Shown: positions 1 through 9,189, counted from the stretch's first letter. The stretch: 64,000 nucleotides of DNA from CBFHMJ01 sp965656875 (GCA_965656875.1 CBFHMJ010000048.1:62001-126000), one strand, 5' to 3'. Program-made: numbers and translations. Notes: a model not told the origin generated them from the sequence alone.

Positions 1-453
1 ACCAATTACGTCCTGAACTGAAGGGTCGTCTCCCAGCCCTGAAGTCTGGGCAACAACGTTGCCACCAAAGCGCGCGAAAAAGCCGGTAGCTTTACTACCG
101 ATAAGAGCAAAATCTACGTCTACTGACTGTTCTTGCCACTTAGCTATTTCTTTAGAAACCGCTTTGAACTCGTTAGTATTCAGACCACCACAAAGGCCAC
201 GATCTGAAGAAATAACGATGTAACCAACGCGCTTCACCTCGCGTTCTTCCAAGTATGGATGACGGTATTCGAGGCTACCTTGCGCAATATGACCAATCAC
301 CTTACGCATATTATCCGCGTATGGACGGCTCGAAGCCATACGGTCCTGGGCCTTCTTCATTTTAGAAGCTGCTACCATTTCCATCGCGCTGGTGATCTTC
401 TGAGTATTCTGAATACTCCCGATCTTACCTTTAATTTCTTTACCGCCGGACAT
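1..453 (-). CDS. atpG: F1Fo ATP synthase gamma subunit, partial (C-terminus off the left edge)
   Basis: Central rotor shaft of the F1 sector. Translation from the ATG at 453 begins MSGGKEIKGKIGSIQNT and continues through KITSAMEMVAASKM, the conserved N-terminal coiled-coil helix of AtpG, then the typical SSDRGLCGGLN segment. About 151 residues are present of a family norm near 287, so the C-terminal half and stop lie left of the window. It follows atpA after a 59-bp gap, in the usual operon order H-A-G. The identification is secure; only its partial state limits it. Confidence 0.95.
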   Translation of the reverse strand, partial: MSGGKEIKGKIGSIQNTQKITSAMEMVAASKMKKAQDRMASSRPYADNMRKVIGHIAQGSLEYRHPYLEEREVKRVGYIVISSDRGLCGGLNTNEFKAVSKEIAKWQEQSVDVDFALIGSKATGFFARFGGNVVAQTSGLGDDPSVQDVIG

Positions 454-512
454 GACTCTATCTCCGAAAATTTTCGACAATGCAGAGAGTAATTAACTCT
501 CTGCCGCGATTA

Positions 513-2054
513 TTACCAGGTTTGTGTTGCCTTAAATTTCTCAACACCTTCTTTCAATGACGCTTCGATATCGCCATTGTAGTTACCTGTCTCGTTGATA
601 GTAGCCATAAGCTCAGCGTATTCACTGTTCATGAAAGAAAGCAACGCAGCTTCGAAATCAAGAATTTTGTTGATTGCGATATCTGTCAGGAAGCCTTTTT
701 CAGCAGCGAAGATTGAAACAGCCATATCAGCAACTGTCATAGGCAGATACTGGCTTTGTTTCATTAGCTCAGTTACACGCTGACCATGCTCTAACTGAGC
801 ACGAGTCGCGTCGTCAAGGTCGGAAGCAAACTGCGAGAACGCAGCAAGTTCACGGTACTGAGCAAGCGCAAGACGGATACCACCGCCCAGCTTTTTGATG
901 ATTTTCGTTTGAGCAGCACCACCAACACGAGATACCGAGATACCTGCGTTTACAGCAGGACGGATACCAGCGTTGAAAAGGTCAGTTTCAAGGAAAATCT
1001 GGCCGTCAGTGATCGAGATAACGTTCGTAGGTACGAACGCTGATACGTCACCCGCCTGAGTTTCGATGATTGGTAATGCTGTTAAAGAACCAGTCTGGCC
1101 TTTAACTTCACCATTCGTGTAACGTTCAACGTATGCAGCGCTAACACGAGCAGCACGTTCAAGTAGACGAGAGTGAAGATAGAATACGTCACCCGGGTAT
1201 GCTTCACGGCCTGGTGGACGACGTAGTAGTAATGAGATTTGACGGTAAGCAACAGCTTGCTTAGATAAATCATCATATACGATTAGTGCGTCTTCACCGC
1301 GATCACGGAAGAATTCACCCATAGTACAACCAGAGTATGGTGCAAGGAATTGAAGTGCAGCAGACTCAGATGCAGATGCAGCAACAACAACTGTGTGTGC
1401 AAGTGCGTCGTGCTCTTCAAGCTTACGTACTACGTTAGCTATAGTTGATGCTTTCTGACCAACAGCAACGTAAATACATTTTACGCCAGTGTTTTTCTGG
1501 TTGATGATCGCATCAATAGCCAAAGCTGTTTTACCAGTCTGACGGTCACCGATAACAAGTTCACGCTGACCACGACCGATTGGAATCATCGAGTCAACAG
1601 ATTTATAACCAGTTTGAACTGGCTGATCTACTGATTGACGGTCGATAACGCCCGGTGCGATTTTTTCTACTGGTTCAAAGCCTTCTTCATTAAGAGGACC
1701 TTTACCATCAATAGGTTGACCTAGTGTGTTAACAACACGACCAAGCAGGTTACGACCTACTGGTACTTCAAGGATACGACCTGTTGAGTAAACTTTTGTG
1801 CCTTCTTGAAGGTCCGCGTAAGGACCCATAACTACTGCACCAACCGAGTCACGCTCAAGGTTAAGTGCGATAGCATAGCGGTTGCCAGGAAGCTCAATCA
1901 TCTCACCTTGCATACAGTCAGCAAGACCGTGAATGCGGATGATACCGTCAGTTACAGATACGATAGTACCTTCGTTACGAGCTTCACTAACAACTTCGAA
2001 CTGTTCAATTCGTTTTTTGATCAGTTCTGAAATTTCAGTGGAATTCAGTTGCAT
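513..2054 (-). CDS. atpA: F1Fo ATP synthase alpha subunit
   Basis: Non-catalytic nucleotide-binding subunit of F1 (alpha3beta3). The 513-residue length equals the family norm. Visible landmarks are the N-terminal helix MQLNSTEISELIKKRIEQF, the P-loop GDRQTGKTALAIDAI near residue 170, the DDLSKQAVAYRQ segment and the alpha signature PAVNAGISVSRVG near residue 370. The ATG at 2054 lies 14 bp after the atpH stop, as expected within a co-transcribed operon. Nothing unusual was seen. Confidence 0.98.
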   Translation of the reverse strand: MQLNSTEISELIKKRIEQFEVVSEARNEGTIVSVTDGIIRIHGLADCMQGEMIELPGNRYAIALNLERDSVGAVVMGPYADLQEGTKVYSTGRILEVPVGRNLLGRVVNTLGQPIDGKGPLNEEGFEPVEKIAPGVIDRQSVDQPVQTGYKSVDSMIPIGRGQRELVIGDRQTGKTALAIDAIINQKNTGVKCIYVAVGQKASTIANVVRKLEEHDALAHTVVVAASASESAALQFLAPYSGCTMGEFFRDRGEDALIVYDDLSKQAVAYRQISLLLRRPPGREAYPGDVFYLHSRLLERAARVSAAYVERYTNGEVKGQTGSLTALPIIETQAGDVSAFVPTNVISITDGQIFLETDLFNAGIRPAVNAGISVSRVGGAAQTKIIKKLGGGIRLALAQYRELAAFSQFASDLDDATRAQLEHGQRVTELMKQSQYLPMTVADMAVSIFAAEKGFLTDIAINKILDFEAALLSFMNSEYAELMATINETGNYNGDIEASLKEGVEKFKATQTW

Positions 2055-2068
2055 GCTCTATTCCCCAA

Positions 2069-2602
2069 TTACGATTGCAGTGCTACAGATAAACGATTCA
2101 ATTTGCCTTTCGTGGTTCCGTCGATGACGGTATCACCTGCCTGGATAAGCAGACCACTGACAATATTGCTGTCAACACTACAATTTAGCTTAACTTTTCG
2201 TGCCAGACGCTTTTCAAGTGCAGAGATCAGTTTGCCTTGCTGCTCTTCGTTTAGTTCAACAGCAGAAGTTACATCAACAGCAACCTCTTTGTTGTAATCG
2301 GCGTACATTTCAGCAAATAAGCTGACAACCGCCGGAAGTGCAGGTAAACGTCTGTTTTCTGCCATCACTTTGACTAAGTTCTGGCCTTGTTCGTTGAGTT
2401 GCTCTCCACATACGTGGATGAAAACTTCAGACATCTTTTCTGAAGAGCTGGAACTGTTCAAAAACTGGGTCATATCATCATTCTTTGCAACTTCCGCAGC
2501 GAAGAACAACATTTCATGCCAGTTTTCTACAGTCCCTTTCTCAACCGCAAATTCGAACGCAGCTTTAGCATAAGGACGAGCAATCGTAGCTAGTTCTGAC
2601 AT
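2069..2602 (-). CDS. atpH: F1Fo ATP synthase delta subunit
   Basis: Connects the top of F1 to the peripheral stalk (subunit b). It has 177 residues, as usual for AtpH. The N-terminus MSELATIARPYAKAAFEFA is the conserved helical start, and the C-terminal segment SGLLIQAGDTVIDGTTKGKL is the typical delta/OSCP signature. It lies between atpF (13-bp gap) and atpA (14-bp gap) in canonical order. Confidence 0.97.
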   Translation of the reverse strand: MSELATIARPYAKAAFEFAVEKGTVENWHEMLFFAAEVAKNDDMTQFLNSSSSSEKMSEVFIHVCGEQLNEQGQNLVKVMAENRRLPALPAVVSLFAEMYADYNKEVAVDVTSAVELNEEQQGKLISALEKRLARKVKLNCSVDSNIVSGLLIQAGDTVIDGTTKGKLNRLSVALQS

Positions 2603-2615
2603 TGCTCATACCCCT

Positions 2616-3086
2616 CTACAGTTCAGCAACAAGTTTGTCGATGATGTCACTGTGTGCCTGTGCATCAATTTGACGCTCAAGAATTTTTTCTGCGCCTGCT
2701 ACTGCTAATGCAGCAACTTGCGAACGCAGCTCTTCTTTCGCACGATTACGTTCAGCTTCGATTTCAGAATGACCCTGAGCAATAATCTTTTCCCTTTCTT
2801 CACGACCGCGTTGCGTATCCTCGTCAACGATCTGAGAAGCGCGTTTCTTCGCTTGCTCAATGATCTCTGCAGCCTGTGATTTAGCTTCTTTCAACTGTTC
2901 AGTAGCTTTTTCACGAGCTAACTGTAAGTCTTTTTCAGCTCGGTCAGATGCTGCCAAACCGTCTTCAATTTTTTTCTGTCGCTCTTCGATAGCCGCCATA
3001 ATTGGAGGCCATACATACTGCATACAGAACCATACGAAAACGATAAAGGCTATCGATTGACCGATTAGAGTGGCGTTAATATTCAC
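2616..3086 (-). CDS. atpF: F1Fo ATP synthase b subunit
   Basis: Peripheral stalk subunit. The 156 residues start with one membrane helix (about residues 5-25, ATLIGQSIAFIVFVWFCMQ) followed by a long charged coiled coil rich in E, K, A and R, as expected for a dimeric b subunit. The length equals E. coli AtpF (156). It sits between atpE and atpH. Only one b-type gene is present here, so the stalk is probably a bb homodimer (inference). Confidence 0.97.
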   Translation of the reverse strand: MNINATLIGQSIAFIVFVWFCMQYVWPPIMAAIEERQKKIEDGLAASDRAEKDLQLAREKATEQLKEAKSQAAEIIEQAKKRASQIVDEDTQRGREEREKIIAQGHSEIEAERNRAKEELRSQVAALAVAGAEKILERQIDAQAHSDIIDKLVAEL

Positions 3087-3138
3087 AACCGCTCCTCCTC
3101 AATATTTATATCTGTGAAATTCGCGATAAATTCTTCGA

Positions 3139-3372
3139 TTAAGCTGCGAACAGAAGATATAAACCGATACCAACACCGATCATTGCGATCGCATCGATAA
3201 GACCTGCTACGATGAACATTTTAACTTGAAGTTGAGGAGCAAGCTCTGGCTGACGTGCAGCAGACTCAAGGAATTTACCACCCAGGATACCGAAACCAAT
3301 TGCAGTACCAAGAGCACCAAAACCAATTAGGAATGCTACAGCGATATATTTAAGACCAATTACTATTTCCAT
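3139..3372 (-). CDS. atpE: F1Fo ATP synthase c subunit (proteolipid ring)
   Basis: Membrane rotor ring subunit carrying the ion-translocating carboxylate. The 77-residue protein is two membrane helices joined by the conserved polar loop (SAARQPELAPQLQ). Helix 1 carries the packed glycines GFGALGTAIGFGILGG. Helix 2 carries the essential acid as Asp60 in GLIDAIAMIG. The Gln, Glu and Ser/Thr ligands of Na+-coupled rings are not seen, so H+ coupling is inferred. The start at 3372 lies 59 bp after atpB. Confidence 0.97.
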   Translation of the reverse strand: MEIVIGLKYIAVAFLIGFGALGTAIGFGILGGKFLESAARQPELAPQLQVKMFIVAGLIDAIAMIGVGIGLYLLFAA

Positions 3373-3431
3373 TATCGTCTCCGATTTTTTTAATATTTAA
3401 AGTGAATGTTAAAAATAAATTCTGTTCTAAA

Positions 3432-4229
3432 TTAGTGATCTTCGTGAGCCATGCTCAGATAAACGATCGTCAGCATCATGAAGATGAATGCTTGTAAAGG
3501 AATAACCAGTAAGTGGAATGCAGCCCATGCAAAGTGCAGAGGTAACTGGTAAAGACCCATCGTTGCTGCGATAAGAATGAAGATCAGCTCACCCGCGTAT
3601 AAGTTACCGAACAAACGCAGAGCCAGTGATACTGGACGAGCGATAAGTGTTACGGACTCAAGGATGAAATTGACTGGAATGAAAGCCCAGTGATTGAAAG
3701 GTTGAAGCGTTAGCTCTTTGATGAAGCCACCAAAGCCCTTGATCTTGATTGAATAGAAGATAATCAGGAAGAAAACGCCAAGGCTCAATGCAAATGTCAT
3801 GTTTAGATCAGTTGTTGGTACAACTTTCATGTAAACGTGATGAGGATCATACCCCATTGCACCGCCAATTTGTTGTGCAAGCATTGGAAGCCAGTCAACT
3901 GGAACCCAATCCATTGCATTCATCAGGAATACCCACATAAAAATAGTTAATGCTAAAGGAGCAATTAACTTATTTTTACCGTGGAAAGTATCTTTAACGC
4001 TCTGATCAACTAATTCAACAATCATCTCAACTGCACACTGAAGCTTTCCAGGTACACCTGCTGAAGATTTTTTAGCGACTGAACGGAAGATCGTAAGGAA
4101 CACCAAACCGCAGAAAACGGACCAACCAATTGTATCAAGGTTCCATGTCCAGAATCCCTCACCAACGCTCATGTTAGTAAGGTGGTGTTGTATATAAGCG
4201 GTGCTTGTTTGTTCTCCACCTGTTGCCAT
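3432..4229 (-). CDS. atpB: F1Fo ATP synthase a subunit
   Basis: Membrane stator subunit forming the proton half-channels. It has 265 residues and about five or six hydrophobic helices. The conserved LIARPVSLALRLFGNLYAGELI segment (near residues 195-217) contains the essential Arg facing the c ring, and HLLVIPLQAFIFMMLTIVYL closes the protein. It follows atpI with an 8-bp gap and precedes atpE, the standard order. Confidence 0.97.
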   Translation of the reverse strand: MATGGEQTSTAYIQHHLTNMSVGEGFWTWNLDTIGWSVFCGLVFLTIFRSVAKKSSAGVPGKLQCAVEMIVELVDQSVKDTFHGKNKLIAPLALTIFMWVFLMNAMDWVPVDWLPMLAQQIGGAMGYDPHHVYMKVVPTTDLNMTFALSLGVFFLIIFYSIKIKGFGGFIKELTLQPFNHWAFIPVNFILESVTLIARPVSLALRLFGNLYAGELIFILIAATMGLYQLPLHFAWAAFHLLVIPLQAFIFMMLTIVYLSMAHEDH

Positions 4230-4237
4230 TACATACC

Positions 4238-4624
4238 CTAATTTTTGTTGTTAAAATAAATTGGAGCTAACCATTGTGTTATCAGCGTTGCGATAAACGC
4301 CAAAAATAATGTTGCTGGGATAATGTCTGATGATTTCAGCGCCAGCGTAAATAACACAAAGGTCAAAAGTAATTTCAGTGACTCACCACGGTAGAATGAT
4401 GCCGTAACCTGTTTCGCTGCGGATGCACCAACAAAACGAAACGCGTAAATCACAAATACTAAATTCGGTATTACGGCAGTCATGCCGCCAACAAGTGCTG
4501 ATAGAGCAGCCTGGCTCCCTGAAAAGATATACGTAATAACAGTTATCATCAGTGCGACTGAGGCCTGTAACATGACCAGTTTAAAACCGGCTCGGCGATT
4601 GTTTGTCGCTAACTGTTTAATCAC
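4238..4624 (-). CDS. atpI: ATP synthase protein I (AtpI)
   Basis: Small membrane protein at the head of the atp operon, thought to help c-ring assembly. It has 128 residues with four predicted membrane segments and the conserved AALSALVGGMTAVIPNLVF stretch. It is the first gene after the 4677-4704 promoter. AtpI sequences are divergent, so position in the operon supports the call as much as sequence. Confidence 0.9.
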   Translation of the reverse strand: MIKQLATNNRRAGFKLVMLQASVALMITVITYIFSGSQAALSALVGGMTAVIPNLVFVIYAFRFVGASAAKQVTASFYRGESLKLLLTFVLFTLALKSSDIIPATLFLAFIATLITQWLAPIYFNNKN

Positions 4625-4676
4625 GGCAAGGAACCTATCAATACAGCCTTTGAAATAAAGGCAAAAAACCGCGCGA

Positions 4677-4704
4677 ATTATACCTTTTCACCTGAATAAA
4701 GCAA
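4677..4704 (-). promoter_or_regulatory. Putative sigma-70 promoter of the atp operon
   Basis: On the minus strand a perfect -10 TATAAT (4677-4682) lies 16 bp from a -35-like TTGCTT (4699-4704). The discriminator is GC-rich (TTCGCGCGG). The leader to the atpI ATG contains a small hairpin, GCCTTT-GAAAT-AAAGGC (4646-4662). The assignment is from motif and position only. Confidence 0.6.
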
Positions 4705-4713
4705 GTATTGAAA

Positions 4714-4763
4714 CTGTGACTAAATCACAGCAGTCGTGGAATACAACAGCTTGTTTCCACGAC
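4714..4763. repeat. Two inverted repeats between parB and atpI
   Basis: The first is CTGTGA-CTAAA-TCACAG (4714-4730). The second is GTCGTGGAA (4733-4741) with TTCCACGAC (4755-4763); its inner ACAA/TTGT arms extend the stem. Neither is followed by a T tract on either strand, so a simple intrinsic terminator is unlikely. They lie just upstream of the atp -35 element and downstream of the parB stop, so they could be operator sites or an RNA processing hairpin. Confidence 0.5.
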
Positions 4764-4797
4764 CAATTTTAGAAAATGCGAAGATATAAGAGGTGTG

Positions 4798-5682
4798 TTA
4801 CTGGTGAGGGGTTATTTGAGAAATAATGCCATCTAATTCGTCAAAAGAAGAATAAGAAATAACCAATTTACCCTTGCCTTTTTTGTTGTAATTAATAACT
4901 ACATTTGCACCAAGGTTTTGGGACAGTTTTTCTTCCAGTGATTTCACATCAGGATCTTTTTCTTCCGGCTGTTTTTCCGGCGCTGGTTCAAGGGTTTTCT
5001 TTACCAGTTTTTCAGCGTCCCGAACGGTCATATCTTTAGCAACAATCACGCGAGCCACTTCAGACTGTGTATCGCCATTCAATGCCAACAAGGCACGAGC
5101 ATGACCCATATCCAGATCACCATACTCAACCAGTCGTTTAACGTCATCATTCAAATTGTTTAAACGTAACAGGTTCGTCACGGCTGTTCTTGATTTTCCT
5201 ACAGCCTCAGCCGTTTGCTGATGAGTTAGTTCAAACTCTTCCATCAGACGCTTTAATGCAATCGCTTCTTCCATTGCATTTAAGTCTTCACGTTGAATAT
5301 TTTCGATTAACGCTATAGCAACAGCTGCTTCATCAGGAACATCTTTGACAATACAAGGAACTTGCTCAAGTTGCGCTTGCTGTGCAGCACGCCAGCGGCG
5401 TTCACCGGCAATGATTTCATAGCCTTCATTTATCGTCTGACGTACAACGATAGGTTGGATAATGCCCTGAGCTTTAATGGAATTAGCTAATTCTTCAAGC
5501 GCATCTTCAGACATGTCTTTACGAGGTTGGTATTTTCCAGGTCGCAGAAATTCGATTGGAATATTTTGTAACTCATGACCTTCAGGTGACAAATCAGTCG
5601 TCACTTCACCTTCAGGTGCTTTCTTAGCCGTCGTTAACAGAGCATCCAGCCCTCGACCTAAACCTCGTTTCTTTGCTGACAT
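4798..5682 (-). CDS. parB: Chromosome partitioning protein ParB (Spo0J/Noc family)
   Basis: CTP-dependent DNA clamp that loads at parS and organises the origin region with ParA. The 294-residue protein begins with the family hallmark KKRGLGRGLDALL, has the CTPase motif GERRWRAA near residues 92-99 and the segment ENIQREDLNAMEEA, a central helix-turn-helix (THQQTAEAVGKSRTAVTNLL), and a C-terminal dimerisation region. It follows parA with a 12-bp gap. Two perfect parS sites occur in recF at 27.0 and 27.6 kb, consistent with a working ParABS system. Confidence 0.97.
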   Translation of the reverse strand: MSAKKRGLGRGLDALLTTAKKAPEGEVTTDLSPEGHELQNIPIEFLRPGKYQPRKDMSEDALEELANSIKAQGIIQPIVVRQTINEGYEIIAGERRWRAAQQAQLEQVPCIVKDVPDEAAVAIALIENIQREDLNAMEEAIALKRLMEEFELTHQQTAEAVGKSRTAVTNLLRLNNLNDDVKRLVEYGDLDMGHARALLALNGDTQSEVARVIVAKDMTVRDAEKLVKKTLEPAPEKQPEEKDPDVKSLEEKLSQNLGANVVINYNKKGKGKLVISYSSFDELDGIISQITPHQ

Positions 5683-5694
5683 GTTTAGCCTATC

Positions 5695-6501
5695 TTAAGA
5701 ATGGTTGACACCAGCGGTTGCTGATTTTGCTTGTTCGCTACGTCGAATAATTTCACCAGCCAGAGACAAATAAGCCTTTGCACCGGTAGAGGATTTGTCA
5801 TAGTACATTGCAGGCGCACCAAAACTTGGCGCTTCCGCTAACCTGACATTTCTTGGGATGACAGTACGATATACTTTGTCACCGAAATGATTCTTTAATT
5901 GCTCTGAAACATCATTAGCCAACCGATTTCGAGGATCGTACATAGTACGCAGGATGCCTTCGATGGTTAAATCAGGATTTACTACTGCGGCTAACTGTTG
6001 AATAGTATCCATTAAAGCCGTTAATCCTTCTAATGCATAGTATTCACATTGCATTGGCACAAGCACAGAATCTGCAGCGGCCATTGCATTTACAGTCAAC
6101 ATATTCAGTGAAGGAGGGCAGTCAATAAAGATAAAATCGTAAGTGTCTTTTACTTTTTCCAGCGCACGACGCAAACGAATTTCCCTGGCAAACATTTCCA
6201 TTAATTTGACTTCAGCGGCAGTTACATCGCCATTAGCAGAAATCAGATCATAGGAGCCGGATGTTTCAGAGGCAGGAATAATGACTTCTTCAAACGGTTT
6301 ATCGTCAACAATTAACTCATAAACCGTTGATTTAACGTCATACTTATCTACACCACTTCCCATTGTGGCATTTCCCTGCGGATCGAGGTCGATGAGTAAA
6401 ACTTTGCGTTTGGTTGCTGCCAGTGATGCAGCCAGATTGACAGATGTCGTTGTTTTACCAACGCCACCTTTTTGATTCGCTATTGCAATGGTTCTACCCA
6501 C
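5695..6501 (-). CDS. parA: Chromosome partitioning ATPase ParA (Soj)
   Basis: Deviant-Walker ATPase that segregates ParB-parS complexes along the nucleoid. It has 268 residues, starting MGRTIAIANQKGGVGKTTTSVNLA, which contains the deviant Walker A KGGVGKTT. The LLIDLDPQGNATMGSG switch and IFIDCPPSLNMLTVNA Walker B are present. There is no N-terminal HTH extension, as expected for chromosomal rather than plasmid type Ia ParA. It lies between rsmG and parB, the common gidA-gidB-parA-parB order. Confidence 0.97.
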   Translation of the reverse strand: MGRTIAIANQKGGVGKTTTSVNLAASLAATKRKVLLIDLDPQGNATMGSGVDKYDVKSTVYELIVDDKPFEEVIIPASETSGSYDLISANGDVTAAEVKLMEMFAREIRLRRALEKVKDTYDFIFIDCPPSLNMLTVNAMAAADSVLVPMQCEYYALEGLTALMDTIQQLAAVVNPDLTIEGILRTMYDPRNRLANDVSEQLKNHFGDKVYRTVIPRNVRLAEAPSFGAPAMYYDKSSTGAKAYLSLAGEIIRRSEQAKSATAGVNHS

Positions 6502-6546
6502 AAATCGTCCCCGGGAAAATCAAAACCTTTTGTTAACAGTAAGTTT

Positions 6547-7185
6547 TTATACGTGTTTATTTAAATAAATCAAGTGTCGCTGCCCATCAAGCCCAGGCAC
6601 CGATAACTGCTCAAACCCGCTTACTGTAACAGAATCCGGTAGCTCTGCAATTTCTTTCTCAGGGTACACACCTTTCAGCGCATAAAACACGCCGGTATCG
6701 TCTAATAAATGGTGTGTCACATTTATCATGTCTGATAAAGAAGCAAATGCTCTGCTCATTACGCCATCAAGACGCTGTGCTGGCTGCCATTCTTCTACCC
6801 GAGCTTGCACAGGTTCAATATTTGTTAACTTTAATTGTCGCTTCACTTCGTTAAGAAAACGTATCCGCTTTCCAAGACTATCCAGTAATACAAAGTGTTT
6901 ATCAGGATTGACTATTGCCAGCGGTACTCCAGGTAATCCCGGACCAGTTCCAACATCAATAAAATGTTGACCTTTAAGGTAGGGTGAAACCACCAGGCTA
7001 TCTACCAAATGTTTTGCGACCATTTCTTCAGAATCACGAACTGAAGTCAGGTTATAAGCTTTGTTCCATTTAATAAGAAGTTCAAGGTAACCAATCAGCA
7101 AATCAATTTGTGACTCAGTGACTGTTAAAGAAGTGTCGGCCAGTAGCGAAACCAGCCTTGTTTTCAATGTACTCAAATCAGGCAC
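6547..7185 (-). CDS. rsmG: 16S rRNA (guanine527-N7)-methyltransferase RsmG (GidB)
   Basis: SAM-dependent methyltransferase acting on G527 of 16S rRNA. It has 212 residues and shows KWNKAYNLTSVRDSEEMVAKHLVDSL, the SAM site FIDVGTGPGLPGVPLAI and the downstream SRAFASL motif. Its ATG overlaps the mnmG stop by 8 bp, so translational coupling is likely. Length and context match GidB. Confidence 0.96.
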   Translation of the reverse strand: MPDLSTLKTRLVSLLADTSLTVTESQIDLLIGYLELLIKWNKAYNLTSVRDSEEMVAKHLVDSLVVSPYLKGQHFIDVGTGPGLPGVPLAIVNPDKHFVLLDSLGKRIRFLNEVKRQLKLTNIEPVQARVEEWQPAQRLDGVMSRAFASLSDMINVTHHLLDDTGVFYALKGVYPEKEIAELPDSVTVSGFEQLSVPGLDGQRHLIYLNKHV

Positions 7186-9067
7186 TCCGTCTTAACATGC
7201 CATGTTTTTTCAAATAAACAAGAAGAAGTGAAATTGCAGCAGGAGTAATACCTGAAATTCGCGATGCTTTACCAATCGTTTCAGGACGCGCATCGGTTAG
7301 TTTTGCAATAACTTCATTCGATAAACCTTTAACAACTGAATAGTCGAAGTCAGTTGGTAAAATTGTATTTTCATTTCGTTGCTGCTTAGCAATCTCATCT
7401 TGTTGACGCTCGATATAGCCAGCATATTTAATTTGGATTTCAACTTGTTCTGCGGCTGGTTTGTTTTCAAGTGCCGGCCCCAGACCATCAATTTGCATCA
7501 GTTGATCATAAGTGACCTCTGGACGGCGAACGAGATCTTCAAGACTGGCTTCTCGAGTGATCGGTCGTTTTAATAGTTCATTGACCTGATCAACAACTGC
7601 ATGCTCTTTATGGATCCAAATATCAGATAATCGTTTCTTTTCAGTTGCGATCATTTCCATTTTTTCATTGAACAACTGCCAGCGATGATCGTCGATCAAA
7701 CCAAGCTCTCGGCCTTTTTCAGTCAATCGGCTATCAGCATTATCTTCACGCAACATCAAACGGTATTCAGCACGACTGGTGAACATTCGATACGGTTCTT
7801 TTGTACCAAGTGTAGAAAGATCGTCGATCAGTACACCCATATAAGCCTGATCCCGACCTGGTGTCCATGAATCTTTATCTTGTGATTGTAAAGCTGCATT
7901 CATACCTGCGATCAAACCTTGAGCACCGGCTTCTTCATAACCCGTAGTGCCATTGATCTGCCCGGCAAAAAATAATCCCTGAATAAATTTAGTTTCTAAT
8001 GATTGTTTGAGATCTCGCGGATCAAAATAATCATATTCGATTGCATAGCCAGGTCGTGTGATCTGTGCATTCTCGAATCCTTTCATTGAATGGACAAGAT
8101 CCATTTGTACATCAAATGGTAGGCTGGTTGAGATCCCGTTAGGATAAACTTCATTGGTTGTTAATCCTTCAGGCTCAACAAAGATCTGATGTTTATCTTT
8201 ATCAGCAAAACGCATGATCTTATCTTCGATCGATGGACAATAACGAGGCCCAACACCTTCGATCACACCGGTATACATAGGCGATCGATCCAATCCTTCA
8301 CGAATGATCTCATGTGTTTTTTCATTGGTATATGTGATGTAGCAAGAGATCTGTTTTGGATGATCAGCTTGAGATCCAATGAAAGAGAAAACTGGAGTAG
8401 GGGTGTCACCGGGTTGCTCTTGCATGACAGAGAAATCAATTGATCGGGCATCGATCCGAGGTGGCGTGCCAGTTTTTAAACGATCAACTCTGAATGGTAA
8501 TTCACGTAATCGCTTCGCAAGTGCGATAGAGGGTGGATCACCCGCTCTACCACCTGAAAAGTTTTCAAGACCTATATGGATCGTTCCTCCAAGGAAAGTA
8601 CCAACAGTTAAAACAACTGTCTTTCCATGAAATTTAAGACCCATTTTAGTTACCACACCGGTAACGCGATCATTTTCAACAATAAGATCGTCACAACTTT
8701 GTTGGAAAATAGTCAGATTCTGTTGTGATTCTAATGTTTCGCGGATCGCTGCGCGATAAAGTTGGCGATCAGCCTGAGCTCGGGTTGCTCGAACTGCAGC
8801 ACCTTTTGATGAATTCAATGTACGAAACTGAATACCGGCTTTATCAATAGCAAGTGCCATAGAGCCACCAAGAGCATCAATTTCTTTAACCAAATGACCT
8901 TTACCAATGCCACCAATTGCGGGATTACAGGACATTTGACCCAGGGTATCTATGTTATGAGTCAACAATAGAGTCTGGCATCCCATTCTTGCAGCAGCTA
9001 ACGCAGCTTCGGTTCCTGCGTGTCCACCACCAACAACAATGACATCAAAGGATCGTTGATAAAACAT
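7178..9067 (-). CDS. mnmG: tRNA uridine-5-carboxymethylaminomethyl(34) synthesis enzyme MnmG (GidA)
   Basis: FAD enzyme that, with MnmE, builds the cmnm5/mnm5 group on tRNA wobble uridine. From the ATG at 9067 (MFYQRSFDVIVVGGGHAGTE) it has 629 residues, the family norm; a further in-frame extension upstream is unlikely because it would cover the promoter. The Rossmann GGGHAGTEAA, the CNPAIGGIGKGHLV signature and the GQINGTTGYEEAGAQGL FAD motif are visible. Its 5' three quarters hold about 39 GATC sites (roughly 7504-9087), extending the Dam-rich origin domain into the gene. Confidence 0.97.
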   Translation of the reverse strand: MFYQRSFDVIVVGGGHAGTEAALAAARMGCQTLLLTHNIDTLGQMSCNPAIGGIGKGHLVKEIDALGGSMALAIDKAGIQFRTLNSSKGAAVRATRAQADRQLYRAAIRETLESQQNLTIFQQSCDDLIVENDRVTGVVTKMGLKFHGKTVVLTVGTFLGGTIHIGLENFSGGRAGDPPSIALAKRLRELPFRVDRLKTGTPPRIDARSIDFSVMQEQPGDTPTPVFSFIGSQADHPKQISCYITYTNEKTHEIIREGLDRSPMYTGVIEGVGPRYCPSIEDKIMRFADKDKHQIFVEPEGLTTNEVYPNGISTSLPFDVQMDLVHSMKGFENAQITRPGYAIEYDYFDPRDLKQSLETKFIQGLFFAGQINGTTGYEEAGAQGLIAGMNAALQSQDKDSWTPGRDQAYMGVLIDDLSTLGTKEPYRMFTSRAEYRLMLREDNADSRLTEKGRELGLIDDHRWQLFNEKMEMIATEKKRLSDIWIHKEHAVVDQVNELLKRPITREASLEDLVRRPEVTYDQLMQIDGLGPALENKPAAEQVEIQIKYAGYIERQQDEIAKQQRNENTILPTDFDYSVVKGLSNEVIAKLTDARPETIGKASRISGITPAAISLLLVYLKKHGMLRRSA

Positions 9068-9117
9068 AGTTTCCTCTTCGACTGGATCAAAATTCAAAAT
9101 GATTAAAAAGGGCGCGT

Positions 9118-9123
9118 ATTCTA
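9118..9123 (-). promoter_or_regulatory. Putative -10 element of mnmG
   Basis: The minus strand reads TAGAAT followed by the GC-rich discriminator ACGCGCCC, 51 bp upstream of the mnmG ATG. A -35 about 17 bp upstream (TTTAAC) is weak. The same TAGAAT plus GCGCCC pattern precedes ccmI and engB in this window. Confidence 0.5.
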
Positions 9124-9189
9124 CCTGCAAATAATCGGAAGTTAAATGATCGATCTTGATCGGGTATTTTAGTGATCTGATTTTCGGAG

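Noticed and set aside
3139..3372. Na+-coupled c ring
   Set aside because: The essential acid is Asp60 in an E. coli-like context and the Gln/Glu/Ser Na+ ligands are not present.
4714..4730. Functional CRP site
   Set aside because: The half-sites TGTGA and TCACA are separated by 5, not 6, bases; kept only as an inverted repeat.
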